Assembly: GCA_945992055.1 (NCBI GenBank)
Contig: CAMFVG010000109.1
Span: forward strand, 1-63,998
DNA length: 63,998 bases
Direction of reading: 5' to 3'
Source of the DNA: an uncultured Clostridia bacterium
GTDB lineage: Bacteria; Bacillota; Clostridia; Lachnospirales; Lachnospiraceae
A program made the translations under genes and the position numbers. Shown here one piece after another: positions 1-10,305 of the stretch. The stretch's first letter is position 1; each line of letters begins with the position of its first letter. The notes below the pieces were generated by a model. That model did no database searches and was not told the origin of the DNA. It saw only the letters and a program-made list of their open reading frames with translations.

Positions 1-2
1 AA

Positions 3-18
3 TGTTTCACGTGAAACA
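3..18. promoter_or_regulatory. parS site, TGTTTCACGTGAAACA
   Basis: Perfect 16-bp palindrome identical to the ParB/Spo0J parS consensus, directly upstream of parAB. Confidence 0.95.
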
Positions 19-47
19 TTTTGGGTATATTTTTGCAAAAAAAAGAA

Positions 48-63
48 TGTTTCACGTGAAACA
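48..63. promoter_or_regulatory. parS site (second copy), TGTTTCACGTGAAACA
   Basis: Second identical 16-bp palindrome, 45 bp from the first. Confidence 0.95.
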
Positions 64-144
64 TTGTAGATTAAAACATTAAAAGGTGTTATAATGGAAA
101 AGCAAATAAATGATTAAATATATAGGAAAAGGGGTTGTACAGGT

Positions 145-912
145 TTGGGAAGAATTATAGCTGTTGCCAACCAAAAAGGTGGCGTGGGAAAAACAACGAC
201 ATCGATTAATCTATCTGCGTGTCTTGCTGCGTTAGGACAAAAAGTCCTTTCCATCGACATGGATCCGCAGGGAAACATGACAAGTGGTCTTGGAATAGAT
301 AAAAATAGCGTTGAGCATACTATTTATGACTTGATTTTAGGGGAAAAAGGAATTGAAGATGTTATTTGCTACAATGCAATTGAAAATTTAGATGTTTTGC
401 CGGCAAATGTTGACTTGTCGGCGGTTGAAATTGAATTGATAGGCGTGGAAAATAAAGAATTTATTGTCCATAACGAGGTGGAAAAGGTTAGAGAGAACTA
501 TGATTTTATTATTATCGATTGTCCACCGTCCTTAAGCATACTCACAATTAACGCAATGACGACGGCAGATACGGTTTTAGTTCCAATCCAGTGTGAATAT
601 TACGCTTTGGAAGGCTTAAGCCAGTTGATTCATACAATAGAATTAGTAAAATCCAGACTAAATCCAAATCTAGAGATGGAAGGTGTGGTATTTACTATGT
701 ATGATGCAAGAACGAATTTATCGCTACAAGTGGTCGAAAATGTAAAGGACAACTTAAAACAAACCATTTATAAAACAATTATTCCTAGAAATATAAGGCT
801 TGCAGAGGCACCAAGCCATGGATTACCGATTAATTTGTATGATCCAAAGTCTGCTGGTGCGGAAAGTTACATGTTATTAGCAGAAGAAGTAATTCGTAAA
901 GGAGAAGAATAA
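145..912 (+). CDS. parA: ParA/Soj chromosome partitioning ATPase
   Basis: Deviant Walker A KGGVGKTT; TTG start; followed by parB. Confidence 0.95.
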   Translation: MGRIIAVANQKGGVGKTTTSINLSACLAALGQKVLSIDMDPQGNMTSGLGIDKNSVEHTIYDLILGEKGIEDVICYNAIENLDVLPANVDLSAVEIELIGVENKEFIVHNEVEKVRENYDFIIIDCPPSLSILTINAMTTADTVLVPIQCEYYALEGLSQLIHTIELVKSRLNPNLEMEGVVFTMYDARTNLSLQVVENVKDNLKQTIYKTIIPRNIRLAEAPSHGLPINLYDPKSAGAESYMLLAEEVIRKGEE

Positions 913-1790
913 TGGCAGTTAAAAGAGGTGGACTTGGAAAAGGATTGGATAGTTTGATTCCGGAAGGGAAGACTATTATTAAGGAAAAAGAAGAAAAGAC
1001 AAGAGAACAAATTGTAAAAATTAGCAAGATAGAGCCGAATTGCGAACAACCAAGAAAACATTTTGGCGAAGCGGAGCTAAATGAACTAGCTGAATCTATT
1101 AAACAATTTGGTGTTTTGCAGCCGTTACTAGTAAAGAAAAACGGAGAATATTATGAGATTATTGCCGGTGAAAGACGTTGGAGAGCCGCAAAATTAGCGG
1201 GCTTAAAAGAAGTTCCGGTAATTATCAGAGAATACACAGAAAAAGAAATTGTAGAAATTGCTTTAATTGAAAATATTCAAAGAGAAAATTTGAATCCAAT
1301 TGAAGAAGCACTTGCGTATAGTCGCCTCATGACTGAATTTAACATGAAACAGGAAGAATTGGCAAATCGTGTGGCAAAAAACAGAACTACTATTAGCAAT
1401 TCCATTCGATTGTTGAAATTAGGCGAAAAAGTACGTGACATGGTAGCAGAAGGAAAACTTTCTGCAGGGCACGCCAGAGCACTGATAGATATCGAAGATA
1501 GCGACTTACAATATGAGATTGCGATGAAAATTCAACAAGAACAACTTAGTGTTCGTGATGTGGAGCGTTTGGTGCGTCAAATAAAGAATCCCAAAAAGGT
1601 TGTAGAAAAAGAAAAAATTGAGAAATCTGTCATTTACAAGGATTTAGAAGAAAAAATGATTGCGATCATGGGAACAAAAGTTAATATTAATCAAAAAACA
1701 AACAGTAAAGGAAAAATAGAAATTGAGTATTACTCGAACGGAGAACTCGAACGTATATTCGATTTATTGATGTCTATTACACAGAATTAG
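912..1790 (+). CDS. parB: ParB/Spo0J chromosome partitioning protein
   Basis: GERRWRAAKLAG and ENIQRENLNPIEEA motifs; overlaps the parA stop. Confidence 0.95.
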   Translation: MAVKRGGLGKGLDSLIPEGKTIIKEKEEKTREQIVKISKIEPNCEQPRKHFGEAELNELAESIKQFGVLQPLLVKKNGEYYEIIAGERRWRAAKLAGLKEVPVIIREYTEKEIVEIALIENIQRENLNPIEEALAYSRLMTEFNMKQEELANRVAKNRTTISNSIRLLKLGEKVRDMVAEGKLSAGHARALIDIEDSDLQYEIAMKIQQEQLSVRDVERLVRQIKNPKKVVEKEKIEKSVIYKDLEEKMIAIMGTKVNINQKTNSKGKIEIEYYSNGELERIFDLLMSITQN

Positions 1791-1806
1791 GAAGGGAAAG
1801 AAAGCG

Positions 1807-2340
1807 ATGAAAAGCAAAATATTAGAGCAAGTAGGAATTGATCCTGGTATTATTATTATTGTAATGCTTGTATTGATTGTAGTATTATTCTTCTGGATCA
1901 TATCTGTGCATATGAAATATAGCAGATTAAGATTAAGTTATGTTTCTTTCATGAAAGGCAAGGACGGAAAGACGCTAGAAGAGAGTATTATAGATAAATT
2001 TGATGAATTAGAAGAACTTAGCGCAGAAACTATGAAAAATCGTGCAGAAATTCGACAAATTCAAGAAAGTATGTTGTCAAATTTCCAAAAAGTCGGTATC
2101 TTAAAGTATGATGCGTTCCATGAGATGGGCGGAAAATTAAGTTTTGTCCTCACTCTATTGGATGGAAACAATAGTGGATACATCATTAATTCCATGCATA
2201 GCAGGGAAGGGTGTTATAATTACATCAAAGAGATTGTAAAAGGCGAAAGTTATATCGAATTATCGGAAGAAGAAATGGAATCGTTGGAAAAAGCAATCTA
2301 TCAAGACACATTGGGTTTTGATTTAGAAAATATGAAATAG
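1807..2340 (+). CDS. DUF4446-like membrane-anchored protein
   Basis: N-terminal TM plus coiled coil; 'FHEMGGKLSFVLTLLDGNNSGYIINSMHSREGCYNYIKEI' typical of the family next to parB. Confidence 0.75.
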   Translation: MKSKILEQVGIDPGIIIIVMLVLIVVLFFWIISVHMKYSRLRLSYVSFMKGKDGKTLEESIIDKFDELEELSAETMKNRAEIRQIQESMLSNFQKVGILKYDAFHEMGGKLSFVLTLLDGNNSGYIINSMHSREGCYNYIKEIVKGESYIELSEEEMESLEKAIYQDTLGFDLENMK

Positions 2341-2359
2341 TAGATGAGGAGGACATGAG

Positions 2360-3637
2360 ATGTTAGACATACGTTTTTTAAGAGAAAATCCAGAGGTAGT
2401 AAAACAAAATATAAGAAACAAATTCCAAGACAGCAAATTGCCGTTGGTAGATGAGGTAATTGCGTTAGATTTAAGAAACCGTGAGATTAAAATGGAAGTA
2501 GAAGCTCTTCGTGCAGAGAAAAACAAAGTTTCGAAGATGATTGGAGCTTGCATGGCACAAGGGAAGAAGGAAGAAGCAGAAGAGTACAAGAAACAAGTTG
2601 CTGCAAACGCAGGAAGAACCGAAGAACTTTCTAAAGAAGAGAAGGAAGTAGAAGAAAAAATCAAAAAGATTATGATGACAATTCCAAATATCATAGATCC
2701 TTCTGTTCCAATTGGTAAAGATGATAGTGAAAATGTAGAATTAGAAAAGTTTGGAGAACCGGTAGTTCCTGAATATGAAATTCCGTATCACACAGAAATT
2801 ATGGAAAAATTCAATGGAATTGACTTGGAAGCGGCTGGAAAAGTAGCAGGAAACGGATTTTATTACTTAATGGGAGACATTGCAAGATTACATTCTGCTG
2901 TGATTTCTTATGCACGTGATTTTATGATTGATCGTGGGTTCACATACTGCATTCCACCATTTATGATTCGTAGCAACGTTGTGACCGGAGTTATGAGTTT
3001 TGCAGAGATGGAAAGTATGATGTATAAGATTGAGGGAGAGGACTTGTTCCTCATTGGTACCAGCGAACACTCTATGATTGGTAAATTTATTGACACATTA
3101 TTGGAAGAAGAAAAATTACCATACACATTGACTTCATATTCGCCATGTTTCCGTAAAGAAAAAGGAGCTCATGGAATTGAAGAGCGTGGGGTATATCGTA
3201 TTCACCAATTTGAAAAACAAGAGATGATTGTTGTATGTAAACCGGAAGAAAGTATGGACTGGTATGAAAAAATGTGGAAAAACACCGTTGATTTATTCCG
3301 TTCTTTGGATATTCCGGTTCGTACACTTGAATGTTGTTCAGGAGATTTGGCAGACCTCAAAGTAAAATCTTGCGATGTTGAGGCTTGGTCTCCAAGACAA
3401 AAGAAATATTTTGAGGTTGGAAGCTGTTCGAACCTTGGTGATGCACAAGCAAGACGTCTTGGCATCCGCGTAAAAGGTGAAAATGGCAAGTATTTTGCGC
3501 ATACACTTAATAATACAGTGGTTGCACCACCGAGAATGTTGATTGCATTCTTGGAAAACAACTTGCAGGCAGATGGTTCTGTAAGAATTCCGGAAGTTCT
3601 TCGTCCATATATGGGTGGAAAAACGGAAATTAGATAG
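2360..3637 (+). CDS. serS: Serine--tRNA ligase
   Basis: Class II aaRS; N-terminal coiled-coil arm; GTSEHSM, FRKEKGAHG motifs. Confidence 0.95.
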   Translation: MLDIRFLRENPEVVKQNIRNKFQDSKLPLVDEVIALDLRNREIKMEVEALRAEKNKVSKMIGACMAQGKKEEAEEYKKQVAANAGRTEELSKEEKEVEEKIKKIMMTIPNIIDPSVPIGKDDSENVELEKFGEPVVPEYEIPYHTEIMEKFNGIDLEAAGKVAGNGFYYLMGDIARLHSAVISYARDFMIDRGFTYCIPPFMIRSNVVTGVMSFAEMESMMYKIEGEDLFLIGTSEHSMIGKFIDTLLEEEKLPYTLTSYSPCFRKEKGAHGIEERGVYRIHQFEKQEMIVVCKPEESMDWYEKMWKNTVDLFRSLDIPVRTLECCSGDLADLKVKSCDVEAWSPRQKKYFEVGSCSNLGDAQARRLGIRVKGENGKYFAHTLNNTVVAPPRMLIAFLENNLQADGSVRIPEVLRPYMGGKTEIR

Positions 3638-3659
3638 TATATGATAAATTTCATATAAA

Positions 3660-3731
3660 GCCGTCTTAGTTAAATGGATATAACAAGCCCCTCCTAAGGG
3701 CTAGTTGTGGGTTCGATTCCCGCAGACGGTG
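3660..3731 (+). tRNA. tRNA-Arg (anticodon CCU)
   Basis: Acceptor GCCGTCT/AGACGGT(G), anticodon stem AGCCC-CTCCTAA-GGGCT, T-loop GGTTCGATTCC-like; no encoded CCA. Confidence 0.9.
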
Positions 3732-3739
3732 TCAAAAAA

Positions 3740-3780
3740 GCCGAAAATCTTATGAATGAGATTTTCGGCTTCCTTTTTTT
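3740..3780 (+). terminator. Rho-independent terminator
   Basis: GCCGAAAATCT-tatgaatg-AGATTTTCGGC followed by TTCCTTTTTTT. Confidence 0.85.
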
Positions 3781-3787
3781 AAAGTTT

Positions 3788-5617
3788 TTATAGAATTCTT
3801 GAAACAACAGTTCCAACAGTTAAAAAGGTCATAAACGGGTGGACTCCCCTATGTAAACGAGGTGCTTCCAGAGAATCAATTTTATCGATTTTGCCACTCA
3901 AATAATTATCCAAAAGTCGTTTCGCTGTATTTAAACGTCCGCGGACTCCGTTCCATTTAAAGTCAAGAGCAGACCAACCGAGTTTACGGCAACAATAATC
4001 CCAATTTTCAACATAACCTTCGTATGTACGGTCATAAAGGGCTATCAATTCTGGTAACAAATCATTCGCAATATGTTTCAAGGTATCCAAATCTTTTTCT
4101 TGATAAGCAGGCCATAATTTTTCGGCAATTTTCGTTTTCACTGTTAAGAAAGAGAATACATTAAATGCATGATCATAGAAGAATTTCCATTTTCCATCAA
4201 GTCCTTTCATTTTTTCTGCACATTCCGCATAGTGACTACTCATTGGTTGTTCAAACAAATGAGTATCATAGGTTCCCTCTAACACATCTTGCCAGAAAAG
4301 AGCTTGACCGAGAGCTCTTTGGTTGAAATCTTCATATGTGGTTTCCTTATTAAATATGTTGTTGAATTGACCGGTTGTAAGGAAGGCATCATAGTCACCT
4401 TGTGTACAGAATTCAAATCTTTTGCGAAGTTCTTCTTCTGTGGCGTCCGGATTAAAGCATCTTTCTGCGCTAAAAGAAAGTCCAAGAAGTCCGGCTGTAA
4501 ATTCTCCACTGTTCCAGCTGGTTACCATCATTTCGCGAACATTGTTGTTTCTACATGCTTTCAATGAGAAATCCATGGTCTCAAAGCAATACTCGTGGTC
4601 AGGGAACATGTTGTACCAATCCCAAAGACCGCCTGCAAAAATAACATCTTTTCCGAGCTGGTTGTGTTTTGCAAGCATAATGTTGTCGCAGTGCGGTTCT
4701 TCACCATAATGCCAGAAAACAAGCTGTACATTTGGAATTTTATCAATTACTTCTTGAGGGAATTCTACTTCTGTATCATAGTAGCTGTTGATTTTTGAAT
4801 TGATTTTCACATACATATCGCTCCACATCATGGCAGTAAGGCCATACTTGTCTGTGATTTGAATAAGCCGTTCCATGTATTCTTCAAAAATCTGCATTGC
4901 TGGAACATAACCATTTTTATCCATGAATTTACCGCGTCCCATATCAGCAGCTTCATCCATACCGATGTGAATTCTTTTAGAACGAACTGCAGAACTCGCA
5001 GTTTTAATGAGTTCTTCAATAAACTCAAAGGTTTTTTCTTCTCTTGCGCGAAGCACAGATGCAGTATCTTTAATCGGGCGCGCCTCACTCCAAATTAAAT
5101 ATTCAGCCATATGTCCGTAGCATTCCAAGCAAGGGATAAGTTCAATACCGTAATCAAAAGCATAATCATCTATTTCTTTAATTTCTTCAACGGTATAACG
5201 ACCTTTTAAGTATCCGAAGTAAGGATAATTAGGAAGCTCTAAACGGTCTTCAGTATAAAGCATTGCCATATTGTATCCCATAAGAGACAACATATCTAAA
5301 TATTCTTTGAAGGCAGGAAGATTTGGGCATCCTGGGTTGGTGCAATGCATATATCCGATTGTTTTAAAGAAATCATCCTCTACAATTTGGAAAGAATCCT
5401 TTTCTTTTGCATTCTGAATCAAAAGACCGAGTTCCCTAAAAAAGTGACTTTTTTCCTTATAATATATAGTAGCTTCACCATTTGAGAGAGAGACCCCGAT
5501 TCTTTCTCCATGTTCGGCCTTTACATTGATTCCGGAGCCGATTTCAAAGCCTAAAAATTTGCTCAAGCGGGAAATACCATTCTCAAAAGAATTGTCCACA
5601 TTAAAATTAAATTTCAT
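3788..5617 (-). CDS. Glycoside hydrolase family 20-like (beta-N-acetylhexosaminidase-type), no signal peptide
   Basis: HIGMDEAADMGRG (GH20 HxGxDE motif) in a TIM-barrel-like sequence. Confidence 0.75.
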   Translation of the reverse strand: MKFNFNVDNSFENGISRLSKFLGFEIGSGINVKAEHGERIGVSLSNGEATIYYKEKSHFFRELGLLIQNAKEKDSFQIVEDDFFKTIGYMHCTNPGCPNLPAFKEYLDMLSLMGYNMAMLYTEDRLELPNYPYFGYLKGRYTVEEIKEIDDYAFDYGIELIPCLECYGHMAEYLIWSEARPIKDTASVLRAREEKTFEFIEELIKTASSAVRSKRIHIGMDEAADMGRGKFMDKNGYVPAMQIFEEYMERLIQITDKYGLTAMMWSDMYVKINSKINSYYDTEVEFPQEVIDKIPNVQLVFWHYGEEPHCDNIMLAKHNQLGKDVIFAGGLWDWYNMFPDHEYCFETMDFSLKACRNNNVREMMVTSWNSGEFTAGLLGLSFSAERCFNPDATEEELRKRFEFCTQGDYDAFLTTGQFNNIFNKETTYEDFNQRALGQALFWQDVLEGTYDTHLFEQPMSSHYAECAEKMKGLDGKWKFFYDHAFNVFSFLTVKTKIAEKLWPAYQEKDLDTLKHIANDLLPELIALYDRTYEGYVENWDYCCRKLGWSALDFKWNGVRGRLNTAKRLLDNYLSGKIDKIDSLEAPRLHRGVHPFMTFLTVGTVVSRIL

Positions 5618-5776
5618 ACTGCACCTCCATATCAGTTGTTTGTTTTATTAAACCATTTTTTGAATATTGTGTCAATAAATCCAAGCATTTTCCCAGAAGC
5701 TACGTACTTGAAAAAAAACGAATAAAAGGATATAATAAAGTATTAACAATTCGAAAGCTTACAGGAGGATAAAGCA

Positions 5777-6364
5777 ATGACGTTTGGAGCAACATTTTTT
5801 TTCAATAACTTGTTGTTGGGAACGGGATTAGCAATGGACGCGTTTTCGGTTTCTCTTGCAAATGGGATGAATGAGCCATGCATGAGAAAACGAAGAATAT
5901 TTGGAATTGCGGGAATGTTTGCAGTCTTTCAAGGAATTATGCCTTTGCTTGGTTGGTTTTGCGTGCATACCCTGTTACAGTATTTTAAAACATTTGAGAT
6001 ATTAATACCTTGGATTGCATTGGGACTATTAAGTTTTATTGGCGGGAAAATGCTGTATGAAGGCATTCAAAATCAGGAAGATTGTCCATGTGCAAAAGAA
6101 GGGGTTTTATTTGCAGAGTTGTTGCTACAAGGAATTGCAACATCTATTGATGCTTTATCCGTAGGATTTACCATTGCAGAGTACAATTTTATTTCGGCAA
6201 TGTTTGCAGTTTTTATTATTTCTGTTGTCACATTTGTGATTTGTTTGTGCGGTATTATTATAGGGAAAAAAGCAGGAATGTGCCTTGCCGGAAAGGCGGG
6301 AATTTTGGGAGGCGTTATTCTTATAGCAATTGGATTGGAGATTTTTATTACAAGTTGGTTTTAA
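5777..6364 (+). CDS. mntP: MntP-like manganese efflux pump
   Basis: LGTGLAMDAFSVSLANG repeat architecture with GIATSIDALSVGFT; six TM segments. Confidence 0.9.
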   Translation: MTFGATFFFNNLLLGTGLAMDAFSVSLANGMNEPCMRKRRIFGIAGMFAVFQGIMPLLGWFCVHTLLQYFKTFEILIPWIALGLLSFIGGKMLYEGIQNQEDCPCAKEGVLFAELLLQGIATSIDALSVGFTIAEYNFISAMFAVFIISVVTFVICLCGIIIGKKAGMCLAGKAGILGGVILIAIGLEIFITSWF

Positions 6365-6446
6365 AGATTTTGATATAAAAGTGTTCTTAAAAAATTCACA
6401 TTTTAAATTTATGATATAGATAAGTATTAAGGGAGGTGTTTTCAGC

Positions 6447-8288
6447 ATGAAAAAGGATACATTGAAGGGGCGAATGGTATCTGTTTTTGCGATAGTCATT
6501 ATATTCTTAACCAGTGCAATTACCGGCAGCTTATATTTTATAACAAAGTATTACTTGTATTTTTTTCTTGCTGTAACAAGTTTGTTTTTTGGAGCAACAA
6601 ATTTGCTTTTTGTCTTATTGCAATATATTGATGTGTTGAGTAAGTCTCCAAAAACCATGACGAAAAAAAAGAAAAAAGAAAGAACTTCAAAGCGCAAAAA
6701 GGCAAAACGGAAGAAGCAAGATGATTCTTCAGAGGAAGAGGCATCGGAGGAAGAGACGCCGGAGGCGGAAATTGCGGAAATAGAAACGCCGAAGAAGAAA
6801 AAGCCGATTAATTGGTATTCAGTGTGCAAAGGATGGTCTTACATATTATATGTGTCGGTGTTTTATTGCTTCAGTACAGCTGTGTGGAATTATGCGAAAA
6901 ACTTATCCATAACAAAGGGAGCGGATGCAGGACATGGAATATTTGCATTGATTCTTTTTGTGATATTAATTATCTTTGATCGTATATGTAAATATGCGGA
7001 TAACGAAACTCCTTTTATAGAGGCGTTAAATGAAAATAGTAGAATTTTTTACAAGTTATTATGCTTTGAATCTCTTTTAGGAGTTGCATATGTTGTCTAT
7101 TGCGCAATAAGTGATTTTAATATTCAAAAATATGTTGTGTATGTTTATGTGACAGCATTCTATTATTTTCTTGCATTTATTACTATCTCTCTTATGGTGA
7201 TAGCGATTCGGAAAGAATTTAGTATAGCGCCATACTTGAATGTTCCGATTCCAATGTGGAAGACAAAAGGGGCAAAAGAAAGACAAGGATTTATCGAATA
7301 TTTGGAAACGAATACAGGCATTTCTATGCGCAGTCTTTGGAGTGTGAAATACATTCGACAGATTGCACCGATGGTCCTCTTTTTATCAGGGATATTACTG
7401 TGGCTGTCAACCTGTATTGTGCAAGTAGATTCTTATCAACAGGCAGCGGTATATCGAATTGGCGTGTTGCAGGATAAAATGCTTGGACCAGGGATTCATC
7501 TTGGTTTCCCATATCCGTTTGATAAAGTGGAACTTTATGACACAGAGTCTATTAACAAAGTAACCATTGGTTATCGATCAGAAGAATCGACAGATAATAT
7601 ATGGATAAGCGATCATAGTCAAGAAGAACACAAGCTTCTTCTTGGAGGTGGGGATGAATTGGTTTCCATTAACTTAAGATTGGAATACAAGATTCAGGAT
7701 TTGAAAAAATACCTTGAAACTACAGCTTCGCCGGAAGCACATATGCAGGCCATAGCTTATGAAATGGTGACAGACCGAACAATGGCGACAGATTTGAATG
7801 CAATGTTGTCGGCTGACAGAGAAAAATTCACAACGGATTTCCAAAAGGAAATTTCCAAAAAATTAGAGCAACAGCAAATAGGTTTGGAAGTAGTCAGTGT
7901 GGTTTTGGAGAGTATTCATCCTCCGGTTGAGATTGCCAAAGTGTATCAAGAATTAATCGGAGCTGAAATTTCAGCAGAAAAATTTGTATTGTATGCACAG
8001 GGGAATGCGGCAGCAGCGATAGCAACGGCAGAAAAGGATGCTTATGCCGAAAAAGGGATTGCAGAGGTTCAGTATGCACAGAAAGTTGCCCAGGCAAGGG
8101 CGGACATTGCTGAATTTTTAGCAAGCGTGGAAGCCAATCAACAACATAGAGATGCGTACAAGTATCAGAAACGTATTGCAGCTGTAAAGGAAGCATATAG
8201 CAACTCTAAATTAGTGATTCTGGGAAATGGAGTAGATGCATCCATGATTTATTTTGGAAACAGTACAGAGAAAGAAGAGGCGAAATAG
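6447..8288 (+). CDS. HflK-like SPFH/band-7 protein with extra N-terminal multi-TM region and charged linker
   Basis: TM segments, K-rich then E-rich linker, then SPFH segment 'AVYRIGVLQDKMLGPGIHLGFPYPFDKVE' and coiled coil. Confidence 0.8.
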   Translation: MKKDTLKGRMVSVFAIVIIFLTSAITGSLYFITKYYLYFFLAVTSLFFGATNLLFVLLQYIDVLSKSPKTMTKKKKKERTSKRKKAKRKKQDDSSEEEASEEETPEAEIAEIETPKKKKPINWYSVCKGWSYILYVSVFYCFSTAVWNYAKNLSITKGADAGHGIFALILFVILIIFDRICKYADNETPFIEALNENSRIFYKLLCFESLLGVAYVVYCAISDFNIQKYVVYVYVTAFYYFLAFITISLMVIAIRKEFSIAPYLNVPIPMWKTKGAKERQGFIEYLETNTGISMRSLWSVKYIRQIAPMVLFLSGILLWLSTCIVQVDSYQQAAVYRIGVLQDKMLGPGIHLGFPYPFDKVELYDTESINKVTIGYRSEESTDNIWISDHSQEEHKLLLGGGDELVSINLRLEYKIQDLKKYLETTASPEAHMQAIAYEMVTDRTMATDLNAMLSADREKFTTDFQKEISKKLEQQQIGLEVVSVVLESIHPPVEIAKVYQELIGAEISAEKFVLYAQGNAAAAIATAEKDAYAEKGIAEVQYAQKVAQARADIAEFLASVEANQQHRDAYKYQKRIAAVKEAYSNSKLVILGNGVDASMIYFGNSTEKEEAK

Positions 8289-8297
8289 GAGGAAATC

Positions 8298-9344
8298 ATG
8301 AAAATTTTTAAAGATATAGAGAACAAAAGTTTAACATGTGTGAAGATTGCTGTTGCAGCGATAGTTGTGATTGTTCTTGCCTTTTTTGCATTTACAACAC
8401 AGGTGCGTGAAGGGAATGGAGCGATTGTTCTTCGTTTTGGAGCGCCGAGAAAAGTGATTACAGATGCCGGGTTATATTTAAAATTTCCATGGCCTTTTGA
8501 AAGTGTCGTGAAATTTGACAGAAGGCAGCAATATTTGGAATCGGATTACCTGGAAACAACTACGAAGGATAAAAGAAATATTATCTTGCAGTCTTACGTG
8601 GTATGGTCAGTGGAGGACCCACTCTTGTACTACAATAGTGTAGGGTCCCAGAAGAAAGCAGATTCCTATATAAAAGATCAGATTTTCAGTGCCACGAATA
8701 GTACCATGGGAGCTTATGAATTATCAGCCTTGGTCTCTCTAGATAAGGAAAAGTTAAATACGGAAGAAATTCAACAAAAGATTTTTGAACAGGTACAAAA
8801 GAACTGTGCAAAAAATTATGGAATCAAGGTTGCAGATGTGAATATTTTAAGAATATCTCTTCCGGACACCAACTTACAAAGTGTGTTTGATAGAATGACT
8901 GCGGAACGCCAAAAAGAAATCGATACGATTATGGCAGAGTCGGAAAGAGATGCGAATAAAATAAAAGCAGATGCAGACGCGAAGGCAGCACAGATTGTGG
9001 CAGAAGGACAAATAAGTGCGGCAGAAATTAAAGCGAAGACAGAAAAAGAGGTCGCAGGGATTTATGCAGCAGCGCAGAAATCCAATGTGGAACTTTATAA
9101 ATTCCTGATGGAGTTGGATACGCTTGTAGCTTCAGTGAATGAGAAATCCGTTCTGGTTGTGAAGGCAGATACATATCCGTTTAATCTTTTGCTTCAATAC
9201 AGTAAAATGTCAACCGCGGGAACTTCGGATGAAATCATCATAAAAGATTTAAATTATATTATGACAAAATTGAATGAGAATGATAGAAATGAATTAGTTT
9301 CGAGCATACACACGTTACTTAAAGAAGCAGAGGGGATGAAATAA
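8298..9344 (+). CDS. HflC-like SPFH/band-7 protein
   Basis: 'GNGAIVLRFGAPRKVITDAGLYLKFPWPFESVVKFDRR' and 'MTAERQKEIDTIMAESERDANKIKADADAKAAQI'. Confidence 0.85.
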   Translation: MKIFKDIENKSLTCVKIAVAAIVVIVLAFFAFTTQVREGNGAIVLRFGAPRKVITDAGLYLKFPWPFESVVKFDRRQQYLESDYLETTTKDKRNIILQSYVVWSVEDPLLYYNSVGSQKKADSYIKDQIFSATNSTMGAYELSALVSLDKEKLNTEEIQQKIFEQVQKNCAKNYGIKVADVNILRISLPDTNLQSVFDRMTAERQKEIDTIMAESERDANKIKADADAKAAQIVAEGQISAAEIKAKTEKEVAGIYAAAQKSNVELYKFLMELDTLVASVNEKSVLVVKADTYPFNLLLQYSKMSTAGTSDEIIIKDLNYIMTKLNENDRNELVSSIHTLLKEAEGMK

Positions 9345-10294
9345 TGGGTAAAAAAAGCAATCAAAACGCTGTTTTTGCAGATATACTTTCCAGTCTTTCA
9401 AAGTATTTTATTATAGCAGTCGTTGTTATGCTTGCGGCAATCTGTTTATCCGGAATCCGTTTTGTAAAAAGTGGAAATGTGGCTTTGATTCTCCGTTTTG
9501 GAAATTTGGTTGGAAGCACATATGAGGAGCAAGTGCATGAACCAGGTTTATTGCTTGCCTTTCCTTATATTATAGATGAAGTCATTATGGTGCCGACAGG
9601 AAGCGTAATTGAGCAAAAAGTGACAACGCATTATACAAATGGCTATATGAAGGATTTGAAAACAAATGGTTATGTTATAACCGGCGACCAGAATATTGCC
9701 GTTATCAGCACTACAGTAAAATATGTAATTAAGGATCCGGTTGCTTATGCATTAGGGGTAAGCGACATAAAGTCCGTGGTAAATGCCAGTGTAAGCAATG
9801 CAATGGTAGAGACTGCAGCAGGAATGCCGGTAGATGATATTTTGACATCCGGGAAAGAGGCATATGCAAAACAGACCGTTAAGTTAGCCCAGGAAAAACT
9901 GGACATAGCAAAGGCCGGAATAAAGATTAGTAACATTGAGTTGACAAAAGTAAGCATGCCAAAAGAGGTTGTTGGCATTTACAATATGGTAAATGAAGCT
10001 GTGGTTCAATCTAACACCACGAAAGAAAAAGCACAAAATTATTGGGATACTACGATTCCGGCAGCAGAATCGAAGGCAAATGAATTGGTTGCAGCAGCCA
10101 ATACAGAGTATGCAGAAAAGACCGCGCAAGCAAACAAAGAGCTTTCTGAATTTTGGGGACTTGTAGAAGAGTTTAAAGCAAATAAGTCTGTTGTTAAAAA
10201 TCGTATTTATAACGAAAAAATTTCAGAAATCATATCAAAAATCGGAACTGTAAAAGTTGTTCAAGATGGTGACAATAAGATTATTCTTAATTAG
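9344..10294 (+). CDS. Third SPFH/band-7 protein (HflK-like)
   Basis: Single TM then 'VKSGNVALILRFGNLVGSTYEEQVHEPGLLLAFPYIIDEV'; start overlaps previous stop. Confidence 0.8.
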   Translation: MGKKSNQNAVFADILSSLSKYFIIAVVVMLAAICLSGIRFVKSGNVALILRFGNLVGSTYEEQVHEPGLLLAFPYIIDEVIMVPTGSVIEQKVTTHYTNGYMKDLKTNGYVITGDQNIAVISTTVKYVIKDPVAYALGVSDIKSVVNASVSNAMVETAAGMPVDDILTSGKEAYAKQTVKLAQEKLDIAKAGIKISNIELTKVSMPKEVVGIYNMVNEAVVQSNTTKEKAQNYWDTTIPAAESKANELVAAANTEYAEKTAQANKELSEFWGLVEEFKANKSVVKNRIYNEKISEIISKIGTVKVVQDGDNKIILN

Positions 10295-10305
10295 GAGGCG
10301 GTTTT

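Noticed and set aside
7-200. Possible oriC inside the window next to parS
   Set aside because: No DnaA boxes near parS and no dnaA/dnaN genes in the window; oriC probably lies outside to the left
3202-3654. 150-aa minus-strand ORF inside serS
   Set aside because: Antisense to conserved serS coding sequence; no family resemblance or RBS
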